Origin: DATBJG01 sp963790545
GTDB taxonomy: Bacteria > Acidobacteriota > Vicinamibacteria > Vicinamibacterales > JAMQPK01
Assembly: GCA_963790545.1 (NCBI GenBank)
Contig: CAWBPA010000021.1
Coordinates: forward strand, 62,001 to 126,000
Reading direction: 5' to 3'
Length of the DNA: 64,000 bases
Shown piece after piece: positions 1 through 8,351 of the stretch. The notes beneath the pieces were generated by a model, which worked only from the letters and a program-made list of their open reading frames with translations, searched no databases and was not told the origin of the DNA. The position numbers were made by a program, and so were the translations under genes. The first letter of the stretch is position 1. Each line of letters starts with the position of its first letter.

Positions 1-1
1 T

Positions 2-1804
2 CACGGCAGTTCGGGCAGCGGGGCCAGCCTCTACCTCGAACCGTTGAGCACGGTCGAGGTCAACAACGAGATCGTGGCGCTCGAAGAACAGGAAGCCGAA
101 GAGATCCGCAAGATTTTGCTGATTCTTACCGAGAGCTTCCGCTCGCGTGCGCTGGACGTGCAGCGCACGATCGAAGTGGCTACCGAGCTCGATGTTCTGC
201 AGGCCAAGGCGCGGTTGGCGGAGCTTATCGATGGCGTGGAACCGGCAGTGGCCTCCGATGGCCGCCTCGAGCTTCGAGGCGCCCGTCACCCATTGTTGAT
301 TCCCTCCGTGCTGGCAAGACTCGGGGAATCGGATCCGAACAGAAAGCCACCAACGCCTGTCGATCTCGTGATGATCTCGCCTACTCGGGTCTTGCTGATT
401 ACGGGTCCGAATACTGGCGGGAAGACGGTGGCGTTGAAGACGGCCGGGCTGCTGGTCGTGATGGCCCAAGCCGGTTTCCACATTCCCGCAGTCATTGCCT
501 CGCTGCCTGTTTTCCGTTCCGTCTATGCCGACATCGGTGACGAGCAATCCATTGCCGCGAATCTGAGCACGTTCTCCGGACACATAACGAATATCGCGTC
601 GATGGACCGTACGCTCGTCCAGCCGGCGCTCGTGCTGTTGGACGAGCTTGGCGCAGGTACCGACCCGACCGAAGGTGGCGCGCTCGGCGTTGCAATCATC
701 GACCACTTTCGACAGCGCGGCGCACATGTCCTCTCGACAACGCACTACGATGCCCTGAAAGCCTACGCCTCGACGACTGAAGGCGTCGTCTGTGCCGCGT
801 TCGGGTTCCATCCTGAAACATTCGAGCCGACCTACAACCTCGTGTACGGCTCACCGGGGCGGAGCCTCGCGCTCGAGATTGCGGGCCGACTCGGGCTGAG
901 CCCGTCGATTGTCGACGCGGCACGAAGTAATCTGTCGGCCGAGCAAGCGCAGCTGGCCAATCATCTGGCCAGGATGGATGAGGAGCTTCGAGCGCTCGAT
1001 CATGACCGCAGGCTCGTCAAGCGGGAGCGCGAGCTGCTCGACGAAGCCGACGTTCGTACGCGCGCGCGCGAAGAATCATTGCGACACCGTGAAGAAACAT
1101 CAAGGGTACGGCTGAATCAGGCGCTGGATGAACATTTGCGCGAAGCACGTTCCCAAATCGATGCAGTACTGGCCGATTTGCGACGGCGTACCTCCGAACT
1201 TGCGGCACAGGCCGCTCGTCATGGTGGCGAGGCGCCGTCGACTGGTGACACCGGCGCGACCCGCAGCCAGGCACGAACCGCTGTCGAGAATGTCATCGAG
1301 CGGTTGAGACCCGAAGCGACCGAGCGCACATCCACGACGAGTACACCGTCCGGGCGACCCGCGACGGTCGGCGACCGCGTGCTTGCGAGTGCTTTTGGTC
1401 TCGAGGGTACCGTCGTCGCTGTACACGACCGCGAAGCTGAAGTCGAGGTGCAGGGAAAGCGCTTGCGCGCAAGACTCGCTGACCTTCAGGTGCTCGCGGC
1501 GGTTCAACCGGCTTCATCGCGCGTGCGTGTCGATGTTCACTTGCAGCCCCGATCCGACGCTCTGTCAGAGCTGAACCTTGTTGGCTCGACGGTCGACGAT
1601 GCGCTGTCGCGCGTCGACAAGTTTCTGGATGAAAGCTTGTTGACCGAGCAACGTATCATCCGGCTCATTCATGGATATGGCACCGGCCAGCTGCGACGCG
1701 CCATCGCCACCTATCTGGAGACGCACCCACTCGTGGCACACTTCCAGCCGGCGCCGGCCGACCAGGGTGGGGGCGGCGTCACGGTGGTGGAACTGAAAGA
1801 GTAA
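2..1804 (+). CDS. mutS2: Endonuclease MutS2 (C-terminal part, 5' end outside window)
   Basis: MutS2 is a MutS-family ATPase with a C-terminal Smr nuclease domain, linked to suppression of recombination and, in some bacteria, to rescue of collided ribosomes. The reading frame is open from the first bases, so the N-terminus is missing. The Walker A motif GPNTGGKT lies at 404-427, followed by a Walker B/signature stretch LLDELGAGTDPTEGG near 635-680, a charged coiled-coil region around 960-1230, and an Smr domain from about 1540 containing the HGYGTG motif. The length past Walker A fits full C-terminal MutS2. It ends 26 bases before dnaG on the same strand, so co-transcription is likely. Confidence 0.93.
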   Translation, partial: HGSSGSGASLYLEPLSTVEVNNEIVALEEQEAEEIRKILLILTESFRSRALDVQRTIEVATELDVLQAKARLAELIDGVEPAVASDGRLELRGARHPLLIPSVLARLGESDPNRKPPTPVDLVMISPTRVLLITGPNTGGKTVALKTAGLLVVMAQAGFHIPAVIASLPVFRSVYADIGDEQSIAANLSTFSGHITNIASMDRTLVQPALVLLDELGAGTDPTEGGALGVAIIDHFRQRGAHVLSTTHYDALKAYASTTEGVVCAAFGFHPETFEPTYNLVYGSPGRSLALEIAGRLGLSPSIVDAARSNLSAEQAQLANHLARMDEELRALDHDRRLVKRERELLDEADVRTRAREESLRHREETSRVRLNQALDEHLREARSQIDAVLADLRRRTSELAAQAARHGGEAPSTGDTGATRSQARTAVENVIERLRPEATERTSTTSTPSGRPATVGDRVLASAFGLEGTVVAVHDREAEVEVQGKRLRARLADLQVLAAVQPASSRVRVDVHLQPRSDALSELNLVGSTVDDALSRVDKFLDESLLTEQRIIRLIHGYGTGQLRRAIATYLETHPLVAHFQPAPADQGGGGVTVVELKE

Positions 1805-1830
1805 GCCAAGCCGAAGCCAATGCCAGTTTG

Positions 1831-3585
1831 ATGGCGTTATTCCCACAGTCCTTCATCGACGACCTGAAGCTCCAGGCCGACATCGTGCAAGTGATCCAGG
1901 AATACGTGTCGCTGAAGAAGGCTGGACAGAGCTACAAGGGACTCTGTCCATTTCACTCGGAAAAGACTCCGTCTTTTACGGTGAACCGAGACAAGGGGTT
2001 CTTTCATTGCTTCGGGTGCGGAGCCGGGGGGGACGTGGTCAAGTTTCTGGAACTGCACGAGAAACTGGGGTTCCAGGATGCGGTACGCCATCTCGCGCAA
2101 AAGTTCGGGTTGAAGGTCCCCGAACCGGAGGTGAACCGCGAATCGGATGCGGTAGAGCGCGAGGCCCTGCTCAAAGTGCACGAACGTGCAGCGGCGTACT
2201 TTCGCGTTCAGCTGGCGGCCCCGGGCGGCGCGCGGTCACGGCAATACCTCCGCGAGCGCGGCCTGACGGCCGAAACAACGGAGGAGCTGGGCCTTGGCTT
2301 GGCGCCAAAGAGTCGCGACGGGCTTCGGGAGACCCTGCTCCGAGAGGGGTTCGGGCTGCCGCTACTGGTTCGCAGCGGTCTGGTCGTTGAGCGAGAGAGT
2401 GGCGAAACCGTCGACCGGTTTCGGGGCCGGCTGATGGTGCCAATCTGTCGCGATCCCGGCCCTGTCGTGGCGTTTGGGGGGAGGGCGCTCGAAAACGACC
2501 AGCAGCCCAAGTACCTGAATTCCCCGGAAACGGCCATTTATTCGAAAAGTCGAACCCTTTACGGCCTGAACCTGACCAAAGGCCATATCCGCCGGCTGGG
2601 GTACGCCGTGCTGGTTGAAGGATATTTTGATTTCGCGCAACTGCTTCAAGCAGGTATCCTTCCGGTCGTCGCGTCGTGCGGGACGGCGCTGACGGCGCAA
2701 CAGACACACCTCCTTCGTCGTTTTACATCAAAGGTGATACTGAGCTTCGATCCCGACGCAGCTGGCCAGGACGCGGCTGCCCGCTCCTGCGAGTTGCTCG
2801 TGGCGGAGGGGTTCGACGTGAACGTCGCGGTGTTGCCCTCCGGCGACGATCCCGATGGTTTCGTGCGAAAACGGGGCCGTGAAGCGTACTTGGAACAGCT
2901 GCGAACGTCACGTCCGTATCTTGAATATCTGCTGGATCGGAGCGCCGCCGGGCACGATCTGGCAACCGACGAGGGCCGTCGCCAGTTCCTGTCCGTCATG
3001 CTGACCGTGGCGGCCAGAATCCCGGATCCTGCTGGGAGAGACCAGTTTGCAGACCGGTTGGCCCATAAGGCGCGGATTACGGAGGACGTCATTCGGGCCG
3101 AAATCCGTAAGGCCGCGGTCAACCGTCGAACCGAGCTGACGAGCCGCGAACTTCCGGGGTTTGGGCAGGTACGACAGGCTGAAAAGGGGCTGCTTTGGGC
3201 CATCGTTCATGACCCGGCGGATGGGCTGCAAGCCCTTGGAACACTAGTAGATGAGGACCTCGAAGGGCTGCAGACGGCCCATATCCTGGAAGTGGCGCGG
3301 ACTTTGCGGGACAAATCTGTGGAGTTGCCTGCGGCGCTGTTTGAGCGTCTAAATTCTAGTGAGGCACAGCTTCTGTCGGCCGCGGCGGCCGGCCCTCTGG
3401 CCCCCGCTCCCCCGGATGCCTGCGTCCGGGCTCTCCGACGGGTCCGTTTCGAGCGCGAGCAGGCCCAGGTTCAGCGGGAAATCGACAGACTCCAGCAATT
3501 GGGAGCTGAAGCGTACGACCGCGAAATCAACGAGTTATGGCAGCGCCGAAAGCAGCTGCTGCATCAGATAGAAGGACTGGTCTAG
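1831..3585 (+). CDS. dnaG: DNA primase DnaG
   Basis: Synthesises RNA primers at the replication fork with DnaB helicase. The N-terminal CHC2 zinc finger is visible with ligands C39, H42, C60 and C63 (counting from the ATG at 1831). The TOPRIM core follows, with the catalytic glutamate near residue 263 in VLVEGYFD and the acidic FDPDAAG motif. A C-terminal helical region would bind helicase. At 584 residues the length is normal. A TTG codon directly precedes the ATG, so the start could be 1828. The mutS2-dnaG-rpoD order resembles the macromolecular synthesis operon arrangement common in bacteria. Confidence 0.96.
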   Translation: MALFPQSFIDDLKLQADIVQVIQEYVSLKKAGQSYKGLCPFHSEKTPSFTVNRDKGFFHCFGCGAGGDVVKFLELHEKLGFQDAVRHLAQKFGLKVPEPEVNRESDAVEREALLKVHERAAAYFRVQLAAPGGARSRQYLRERGLTAETTEELGLGLAPKSRDGLRETLLREGFGLPLLVRSGLVVERESGETVDRFRGRLMVPICRDPGPVVAFGGRALENDQQPKYLNSPETAIYSKSRTLYGLNLTKGHIRRLGYAVLVEGYFDFAQLLQAGILPVVASCGTALTAQQTHLLRRFTSKVILSFDPDAAGQDAAARSCELLVAEGFDVNVAVLPSGDDPDGFVRKRGREAYLEQLRTSRPYLEYLLDRSAAGHDLATDEGRRQFLSVMLTVAARIPDPAGRDQFADRLAHKARITEDVIRAEIRKAAVNRRTELTSRELPGFGQVRQAEKGLLWAIVHDPADGLQALGTLVDEDLEGLQTAHILEVARTLRDKSVELPAALFERLNSSEAQLLSAAAAGPLAPAPPDACVRALRRVRFEREQAQVQREIDRLQQLGAEAYDREINELWQRRKQLLHQIEGLV

Positions 3586-3629
3586 TGGGTCGCCACGATG
3601 CCCGCGGGCACCGTGGCGGCCGTGCGTGA

Positions 3630-3675
3630 ATGGTCCCCGAAACCGAGAACTAAGGGACCAGGAACGAGGAACTTC
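3630..3675. repeat. Short word-like repeat in dnaG-rpoD gap
   Basis: The 100-base gap between dnaG and rpoD contains a purine-rich stretch built from variations of a short word (GGGACC, GGAAC, GAGGAAC). It looks like a degenerate minisatellite and belongs to the same class of structure as the arrays after rpoD and ftsZ. No function is evident, although it lies just upstream of the rpoD ribosome binding site. Confidence 0.4.
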
Positions 3676-3691
3676 AGGAGGAAAGCCCTTG
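3676..3691 (+). promoter_or_regulatory. Strong Shine-Dalgarno that sets a TTG start for rpoD
   Basis: A perfect AGGAGG at 3676-3681 lies seven bases before a TTG codon at 3689. An upstream in-frame GTG at 3626 would add 21 residues of low-complexity sequence not seen in sigma factors, so the TTG is preferred. Confidence 0.8.
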
Positions 3692-5401
3692 TCGATCGAG
3701 GAAAAATACGACGAAGTACGGCAGCTCATTTCCATTGGAAAGGAAAAGGGTTATTTGCTGTACGACGAGGTCAACGAGCTCCTGCCGTCGGAGATTACGT
3801 CTTCCGACGAGCTCGACGATCTGTTCAACACCTTTGGCAGCGCGGGTATCGAGGTCGTCGATTCCGAAAAGGCGTACCTGCAGGAAAAGCAGTTCGATCG
3901 AACCGGCGAGGGTGCCGAAGAGCTCGAACTTGACCTGACGCCCGGGGCCCTCGACAAGACCAACGACCCCGTCCGCATGTATTTGCGCGAGATGGGGACC
4001 GTACCGCTGCTTACCAGGGAAGGTGAAGTCGAGATTGCGCGCAGGATCGAGCGCGGCAAGCTCTCGGTCATCAAGTCGATCTCTCGAACTCCTACCGTCG
4101 CCAAGAACATCATCCGGATGGGCGAGCAGCTCAAAGCCGGCGAACGCACCGTCCGTGAGCTCGTCATTTTCCAGGACGACGAGATTACCGATGAGCGCGT
4201 CGACGAACGTTCCCGCGAAGTACAGAAGCAGATTGAAGCCGTACGGAAAGCTCGCCTGGCGTACCAGAAGGTTGCGGAAAAGCTCGCGACGGTGCTGAAG
4301 AAGGACAAGCGCAAGTACCGACGCGCGCGGTGGCGAGTCATGCGCGCGCAAGTCGAGCTGTCGCGCTTCATTCGCGAGATCGAGTTCACCGAGCTCGTCA
4401 AGCGGAAGCTCATCGAAGAAATCAAGGAGCAGGTCGAAGGGGTCCAGCGCCTGCAGCGCGAGATCGATGGCATCGACCGACTGCTCAATCCCAAGGGACG
4501 AAAGTCGCGCCTTCGGGAAGATGAGCGCAAGACGCTGCTGAAGCGTACCAAGGAGCTGCGCGTCACGCTGAAGCAGGTCACCGACGAACTCGAACAGACC
4601 CCAGAGGATCTTCGGCGCACGCTGGACACGATCAGCCGCGGCGAGTATCAGGCCGAGCAAGCCAAGAAGGAGCTGGTGGAAGCCAACCTTCGACTGGTGG
4701 TCTCCATTGCGAAAAAGTACACGAACCGCGGACTCCAGTTCCTGGATCTGATTCAGGAAGGCAACATCGGCTTGATGAAAGCGGTCGACAAGTTCGAGTA
4801 CCGGCGTGGCTACAAGTTCTCGACCTACGCCACGTGGTGGATTCGCCAGGCCATAACCCGAGCCATTGCCGATCAGGCGCGCACGATTCGTATTCCCGTG
4901 CACATGATCGAGACGATCAACAAACTCATCCGAACATCGCGCGCGCTCGTCCAGGAGCTGGGGCGCGAGCCGACGTCAGAGGAAATTGCCAAACGCATGG
5001 ACATCCCGGTGTCCAAAGTGCGGAAGGTTTTGAAGATCGCTCAGGAGCCTATCTCGCTCGAAACGCCGATCGGCGAGGAAGAGGACAGCCATCTTGGCGA
5101 TTTCATCGAGGATCGGCAGGTGATCTCACCATCCGATGCCGTCATCAATTTGAACCTCAAGGAGCAGACCGAGTCGGTGCTGAAGACACTGACGCCGCGC
5201 GAAGAGCGCGTCATCAAGATGCGGTTCGGGGTTGGCGATGGCAGCGAGCACACGCTGGAAGAAGTGGGACAGAACTTTGCAGTCACCCGCGAGCGTATCC
5301 GGCAGATTGAAGCGAAGGCGCTGCGGAAACTGCGTCACCCTTCGCGCAGCCGCAAGCTGCGCGCGTTCCTCGAGGGACGGACGACGACGTGGAACGGATA
5401 A
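3689..5401 (+). CDS. rpoD: Primary sigma factor RpoD (sigma70)
   Basis: Housekeeping sigma factor that directs RNA polymerase to -35/-10 promoters. Sigma region 1.1 starts at the first residues (SIEEKYDEVRQLISIGKEKG). Region 1.2 (DPVRMYLREMGTVPLLTREG), a long charged non-conserved insert, region 2 (LRLVVSIAKKYTNRGLQFLD through STYATWWIRQAI), region 3 and region 4.2 (VTRERIRQIEAKALRKLR) follow in order. The length of 570 residues is typical of group 1 sigma factors with the insert. The TTG start is chosen from the AGGAGG upstream. It follows dnaG, and a tRNA gene lies 41 bases downstream. Confidence 0.97.
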   Translation: MSIEEKYDEVRQLISIGKEKGYLLYDEVNELLPSEITSSDELDDLFNTFGSAGIEVVDSEKAYLQEKQFDRTGEGAEELELDLTPGALDKTNDPVRMYLREMGTVPLLTREGEVEIARRIERGKLSVIKSISRTPTVAKNIIRMGEQLKAGERTVRELVIFQDDEITDERVDERSREVQKQIEAVRKARLAYQKVAEKLATVLKKDKRKYRRARWRVMRAQVELSRFIREIEFTELVKRKLIEEIKEQVEGVQRLQREIDGIDRLLNPKGRKSRLREDERKTLLKRTKELRVTLKQVTDELEQTPEDLRRTLDTISRGEYQAEQAKKELVEANLRLVVSIAKKYTNRGLQFLDLIQEGNIGLMKAVDKFEYRRGYKFSTYATWWIRQAITRAIADQARTIRIPVHMIETINKLIRTSRALVQELGREPTSEEIAKRMDIPVSKVRKVLKIAQEPISLETPIGEEEDSHLGDFIEDRQVISPSDAVINLNLKEQTESVLKTLTPREERVIKMRFGVGDGSEHTLEEVGQNFAVTRERIRQIEAKALRKLRHPSRSRKLRAFLEGRTTTWNG

Positions 5402-5442
5402 TGACCGGGACTCGGGACCGGGGACTCGGGATTCGGATTCGG
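5402..5442. repeat. Degenerate GGGACTCGGGA word array after rpoD
   Basis: Immediately after the rpoD TAA is a run of four to five imperfect copies of a word close to GGGACTCGGGA, ending at the first base of the tRNA. It is non-coding and has no hairpin of note. It is one of several such arrays in this window that start at or overlap a stop codon. Confidence 0.6.
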
Positions 5443-5518
5443 GGGCCCATAGCTCAGCGGTCAGAGCCGCCGGCTCATAACCGGCCTGTCCCAGGTTCGA
5501 ATCCTGGTGGGCCCACCA
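5443..5518 (+). tRNA. tRNA with CAU anticodon (Met elongator or Ile2)
   Basis: A full cloverleaf can be drawn. The seven-base acceptor stem GGGCCCA pairs with TGGGCCC, the D-arm is GCTC/GAGC, the anticodon stem is GCCGG/CCGGC with loop CTCATAA (anticodon CAT), the T-arm is CCAGG/CCTGG with loop TTCGAAT, and A73 is followed by an encoded CCA. The total is 76 nt. It is not the initiator, because position 1 pairs with 72. CAU tRNAs can be elongator Met or the lysidine-modified Ile2 that reads AUA. Both have similar loops, and sequence alone does not settle it. Confidence 0.95.
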
Positions 5519-5535
5519 GCCTTCGCTCGCTTGCA

Positions 5536-5670
5536 TCACGAGCGAGCTTCGGCTGGCAAGCTAGCAGGCCCGGCCGAATATCGCGAGCGAGCTTCGGCTG
5601 GCAAGCCAGCAGACAGCGGCCAGTATCGCGAGCGTGCGTCGGCTGCCAAGCCAGTAATCCTGGGCATTCA
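5536..5670. repeat. 45-bp imperfect tandem repeat, three copies
   Basis: Three head-to-tail units of exactly 45 bases begin at 5536, 5581 and 5626. They share the core GCGAGCTTCGGCTGGCAAGC. The first two units are almost identical over 30 bases and the third is more diverged. Each contains the self-complementary pieces GCTTGC and GCAAGC. The unit length is a multiple of three, but no gene-like start or ribosome site accompanies it, so it is treated as non-coding. Confidence 0.8.
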
Positions 5671-5698
5671 CGGAGGGTCCTGAACCCCAGCCAATCCA

Positions 5699-5728
5699 AG
5701 GCCCCGCTTCGTCGGGGCCTTTTTTTTT
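5699..5728 (+). terminator. Rho-independent terminator after the tRNA
   Basis: A perfect eight-base stem AGGCCCCG/CGGGGCCT with a six-base CTTCGT loop is followed by nine T residues. This is a textbook intrinsic terminator on the plus strand. It closes the tRNA transcript, and possibly the rpoD transcript, including the 45-bp repeats. Confidence 0.93.
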
Positions 5729-5731
5729 GCG

Positions 5732-5790
5732 CCACTGGCCATCATTTCAGCCGACTGGCCACTGCCTACTGGCCACTGCCCACTGACCAC
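5732..5790. repeat. CTGGCCACTGCC word array
   Basis: Between the terminator and the next gene are four or more imperfect copies of CTGGCCACTGCC, or shorter CCACTG words, in direct orientation. They stop a few bases before the ATG of the zinc-ribbon gene. Any ribosome binding site for that gene must lie in or next to the array, and no clear Shine-Dalgarno is visible. Confidence 0.6.
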
Positions 5791-5797
5791 TGTTCTT

Positions 5798-6562
5798 ATG
5801 CTTCCTGACCTCGAACGTCTCATTCGTCTTCAGCGGCTCGAAACGTCTGCCGAAGAAGCGCGCCGGACGATTGCGGACCAGCCGCAACGAATCCTGGGGC
5901 TCGATCGACGACTCGAGGAAGCGAAAGGCCTTGTGGCCTCGATCAAGCAGCGTGTGACCGAGAACCAGACAGTTCGCCGGGACGAAGAGAAGGAGCTTGC
6001 CACGGTTCAGAGCCGGCTGACGAAGTACAAGGATCAACTGCTCGAGGTGAAAACCAATCGCGAGTACCAGGCGATGCAGCACGAGATTGCGGCAGCCCAG
6101 GCCGAGGTAAGCCGGCACGAAGACCGCATTCTGGAGCGCATGCTCGAGCTCGACGAGCTCAACCGTGAGGTGAAGCAGGCGGAATCGGCCCTGGCCAAGG
6201 TCCAGAGCGAAGTCACGAGCGAGCGGGCGGCGCTCGAGGAACAGGCTCGTCAGCTCGAGGTCGAGCTTTCGAAGGCGACCGCCACACGTGCGCAACTGGT
6301 CGCGGAGATCAGCCCGCCCGTGGTGGCGACGTTCGACACTGTCGCGCGGGGCCGGAAAGGCGTGGCGGTCGCAGAAGCGCGGGAAGGCCATTGCACCCTG
6401 TGCCATGTCCGCCTGAGGCCGCAGGTCTTCAACGAGATCCGTCGCAACGAGGCCATCATTCAGTGCGACAGTTGCCAGCGCATCCTTTACTTTGCCGGAT
6501 CCCCTGCCGCCACCACCGCCAGCCCGAGCGCATCGTCTACCGAGACCGCCGGCGCCTCATGA
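5798..6562 (+). CDS. Coiled-coil C4 zinc-ribbon protein (CdsZ/DUF164-like)
   Basis: A 254-residue protein with a long predicted coiled coil (roughly residues 5-170, rich in E, K, R, Q and L) followed by a zinc ribbon with cysteines C199, C202, C223 and C226. This matches the family of C4-type zinc-ribbon proteins widely found next to rnhA. The chlamydial member CdsZ binds type III secretion parts, but the function in free-living bacteria is unclear. Its TGA overlaps the ATG of rnhA, so the two are translationally coupled. The start is the ATG at 5798 right after a word array. Confidence 0.85.
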   Translation: MLPDLERLIRLQRLETSAEEARRTIADQPQRILGLDRRLEEAKGLVASIKQRVTENQTVRRDEEKELATVQSRLTKYKDQLLEVKTNREYQAMQHEIAAAQAEVSRHEDRILERMLELDELNREVKQAESALAKVQSEVTSERAALEEQARQLEVELSKATATRAQLVAEISPPVVATFDTVARGRKGVAVAEAREGHCTLCHVRLRPQVFNEIRRNEAIIQCDSCQRILYFAGSPAATTASPSASSTETAGAS

Positions 6563-6993
6563 TTGTCGCCTACATCGATGGCGGTGCCCGCGGTAATCCA
6601 GGGCCGGCGGGGTACGGCGTGAGAATCGAGGACGAGCACGGAACGCTGGTTGAAGAGCTCTCGAAGCCGATCGGCATTGCGACCAACAACGTTGCCGAGT
6701 ACAACGGCTTGCTGGCCGCGCTTCGCTATGCTGTCGATCGAGGGGAACACACCGTGCTCATTCGGTCGGACTCGGAACTCCTCGTCAAGCAGATGAAGGG
6801 CGAATACCGGGTCAAGAACACCGGACTCCAGCCACTCCATCAGGAGGCGCGCGGTCTGGTCTCCCGACTCCGTCGCGTCACATTCGAACACGTGCGCCGG
6901 GCTCAGAATGCCGAGGCCGACCGGCTCGCGAATCTCGCGATGGATGAAAGCCGAGGCTCACAGACAGACGACTCACGTCCGACCCGCGGTTGA
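6559..6993 (+). CDS. rnhA: Ribonuclease HI
   Basis: Cleaves the RNA strand of RNA-DNA hybrids, for example primers and R-loops. The single-domain fold is evident, with the four catalytic acids in place: D7 (AYIDGG), E47 (NNVAEYNG), D71 (RSDSEL) and D120 (NAEADRLAN). The length is 144 residues. It resembles the bacterial/archaeal type without the basic protrusion of E. coli RNase HI. The ATG overlaps the previous stop as ATGA. Its last 21 bases overlap the 3' end of the convergent pgeF gene. Confidence 0.95.
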   Translation: MIVAYIDGGARGNPGPAGYGVRIEDEHGTLVEELSKPIGIATNNVAEYNGLLAALRYAVDRGEHTVLIRSDSELLVKQMKGEYRVKNTGLQPLHQEARGLVSRLRRVTFEHVRRAQNAEADRLANLAMDESRGSQTDDSRPTRG

Positions 6994-7752
6994 TCGAATC
7001 ACGCCCGCCATCCTTCCGGTTTTGTCGCGCTCTTTCCGGTAGGAACAGAAGACGTCGGTGTGGCAGAACGTACACAGCCGGGACACGTGAATGTTCGAAT
7101 CGGTCACACCGGCGCGCAGCAGTTGATCTCTCGTGGCCTGCCATAAGTCGAGACGCAGCATTTCGTCGCGAATGAACCAGACCGAAGATTCCGGATGGCT
7201 CGAAAACTCATCCACGAGCCCCGGGCCGACCACATAGCAGCAGGGCCCAATGCTCGGACCGACGGCGACAATGATGTCGGCAGGGCGCACGCCGTACGTC
7301 CGTCCGAGTGCAGCGATCGCAGCAAGCACGGCGCCCGCACTGGTGCCACGCCATCCGGCGTGAACCGCGGCAACGGCCCCTGTTCGAGCGTCCGCCATGA
7401 GCACAGGGACGCAGTCCGCCACTCGTACGACGAGACCCAAGAGGGGATCATCGCTGATCGCCACGTCAGCCTCGGGCCAGTCTTCGTGTGACAAGGCTCC
7501 GGCGCCCTGCACGGCTTCGACGACTCTCGCGCCATGCACCTGTCGAAGCCGAACGAGCTGTTCGGCCGACACTCCAACGGCCGCAGCGGCCTGGGCCCAC
7601 CCGGCCGCGGAGTCTCCCGGGGCTCCCTTGAGCACGAGCGCCCGGGTCGTGAAGACATGCGGAGCGCGCTCGAACAGCGGCTCGCACCGCAGCGCAGCTC
7701 CCCATCCCTCTTGCGTCCAACGAAACTCCCCACTAGGCTGTGGCAAGGTCAT
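6973..7752 (-). CDS. pgeF: Peptidoglycan editing factor PgeF (YfiH, laccase-domain)
   Basis: Multicopper-oxidase-like fold protein. E. coli YfiH/PgeF removes wrongly incorporated L-Ser from UDP-MurNAc peptide precursors, and homologues also show purine nucleoside phosphorylase activity. The metal-site motifs are present: RQVHGA, VADCVPVL, VHAGWRGT and the C-terminal CTFCHTDVFCSYR. The ATG at 7752 (MTLPQPSG) is chosen over a longer frame that would run through acpS on the other strand. This gives 259 residues, normal for the family. It is divergent from acpS with only 15 bases between starts, so at least one promoter must lie inside the neighbouring coding region. Confidence 0.92.
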   Translation of the reverse strand: MTLPQPSGEFRWTQEGWGAALRCEPLFERAPHVFTTRALVLKGAPGDSAAGWAQAAAAVGVSAEQLVRLRQVHGARVVEAVQGAGALSHEDWPEADVAISDDPLLGLVVRVADCVPVLMADARTGAVAAVHAGWRGTSAGAVLAAIAALGRTYGVRPADIIVAVGPSIGPCCYVVGPGLVDEFSSHPESSVWFIRDEMLRLDLWQATRDQLLRAGVTDSNIHVSRLCTFCHTDVFCSYRKERDKTGRMAGVIRSTAGRT

Positions 7753-7767
7753 AGCTGTCCAGCACGC

Positions 7768-8151
7768 ATGCGCATTATCGGCCTGGGACTCGATGCCACC
7801 GAAATCGACCGCATTGAACTGGCGATCGAGCGATACGGCGATCGGTTTGTGAATCGCATCTTCACAGCAGGGGAAATCGCGTACGCGAAACGCCGTCGAA
7901 ATCCCGCACCGCATTTTGCCGGCCGCTTCGCCGCCAAGGAAGCGGCCATGAAGGCCCTGGGCACCGGCCATTCACAGGGTGTGCTCTGGCGCGATATCGA
8001 GGTCGTTCGCGCCGGAGGCCCCCCGCAGCTACGGTTTTACGGGGGCGCCGCACGCCGTTTCGAGGCCATGCAGGGGACCGGCTCGCTGCTCACCATTACG
8101 CACAGTGAAACGCTGGCTCTGGCTCACGTGCTTCTGCTCGGCTCCGACTGA
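7768..8151 (+). CDS. acpS: Holo-[acyl-carrier-protein] synthase AcpS
   Basis: Transfers 4'-phosphopantetheine from CoA to the serine of acyl carrier protein, which is essential for fatty acid synthesis. The 127-residue product has the two family signatures: GLGLDATEIDRIE with metal-binding D9, and GRFAAKEAAMKALG with E58. The start is the ATG at 7768, and the length is exactly that of AcpS-type transferases. It is transcribed divergently from pgeF. Confidence 0.95.
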   Translation: MRIIGLGLDATEIDRIELAIERYGDRFVNRIFTAGEIAYAKRRRNPAPHFAGRFAAKEAAMKALGTGHSQGVLWRDIEVVRAGGPPQLRFYGGAARRFEAMQGTGSLLTITHSETLALAHVLLLGSD

Positions 8152-8351
8152 AGTGGCAGGCAACCCCGGTTGCCACTTTGCCACTGACCCGAGACCTCAC
8201 CCCGGCCACTTCGGCGTAAGCCGCCAACAACAAGCCTCAAATCTGCGACTTACCACAACGACACGAACGATCCTTGTCGTGGTACCTACCTTGCCTTCTG
8301 GAATAGCGCCACGCCGGTCGTCATCGACCAGGCGATCACAGAGAGGACTAT

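Noticed and set aside
3674..4903. 409-residue open frame on the minus strand across rpoD
   Set aside because: It is a shadow of the rpoD coding sequence; its translation is leucine/aspartate-rich with no domain, and rpoD is certain on the other strand.
5536..5670. Possible CRISPR array in the 45-bp tandem repeat
   Set aside because: Units are contiguous without unique spacers, only three copies, and no cas genes.
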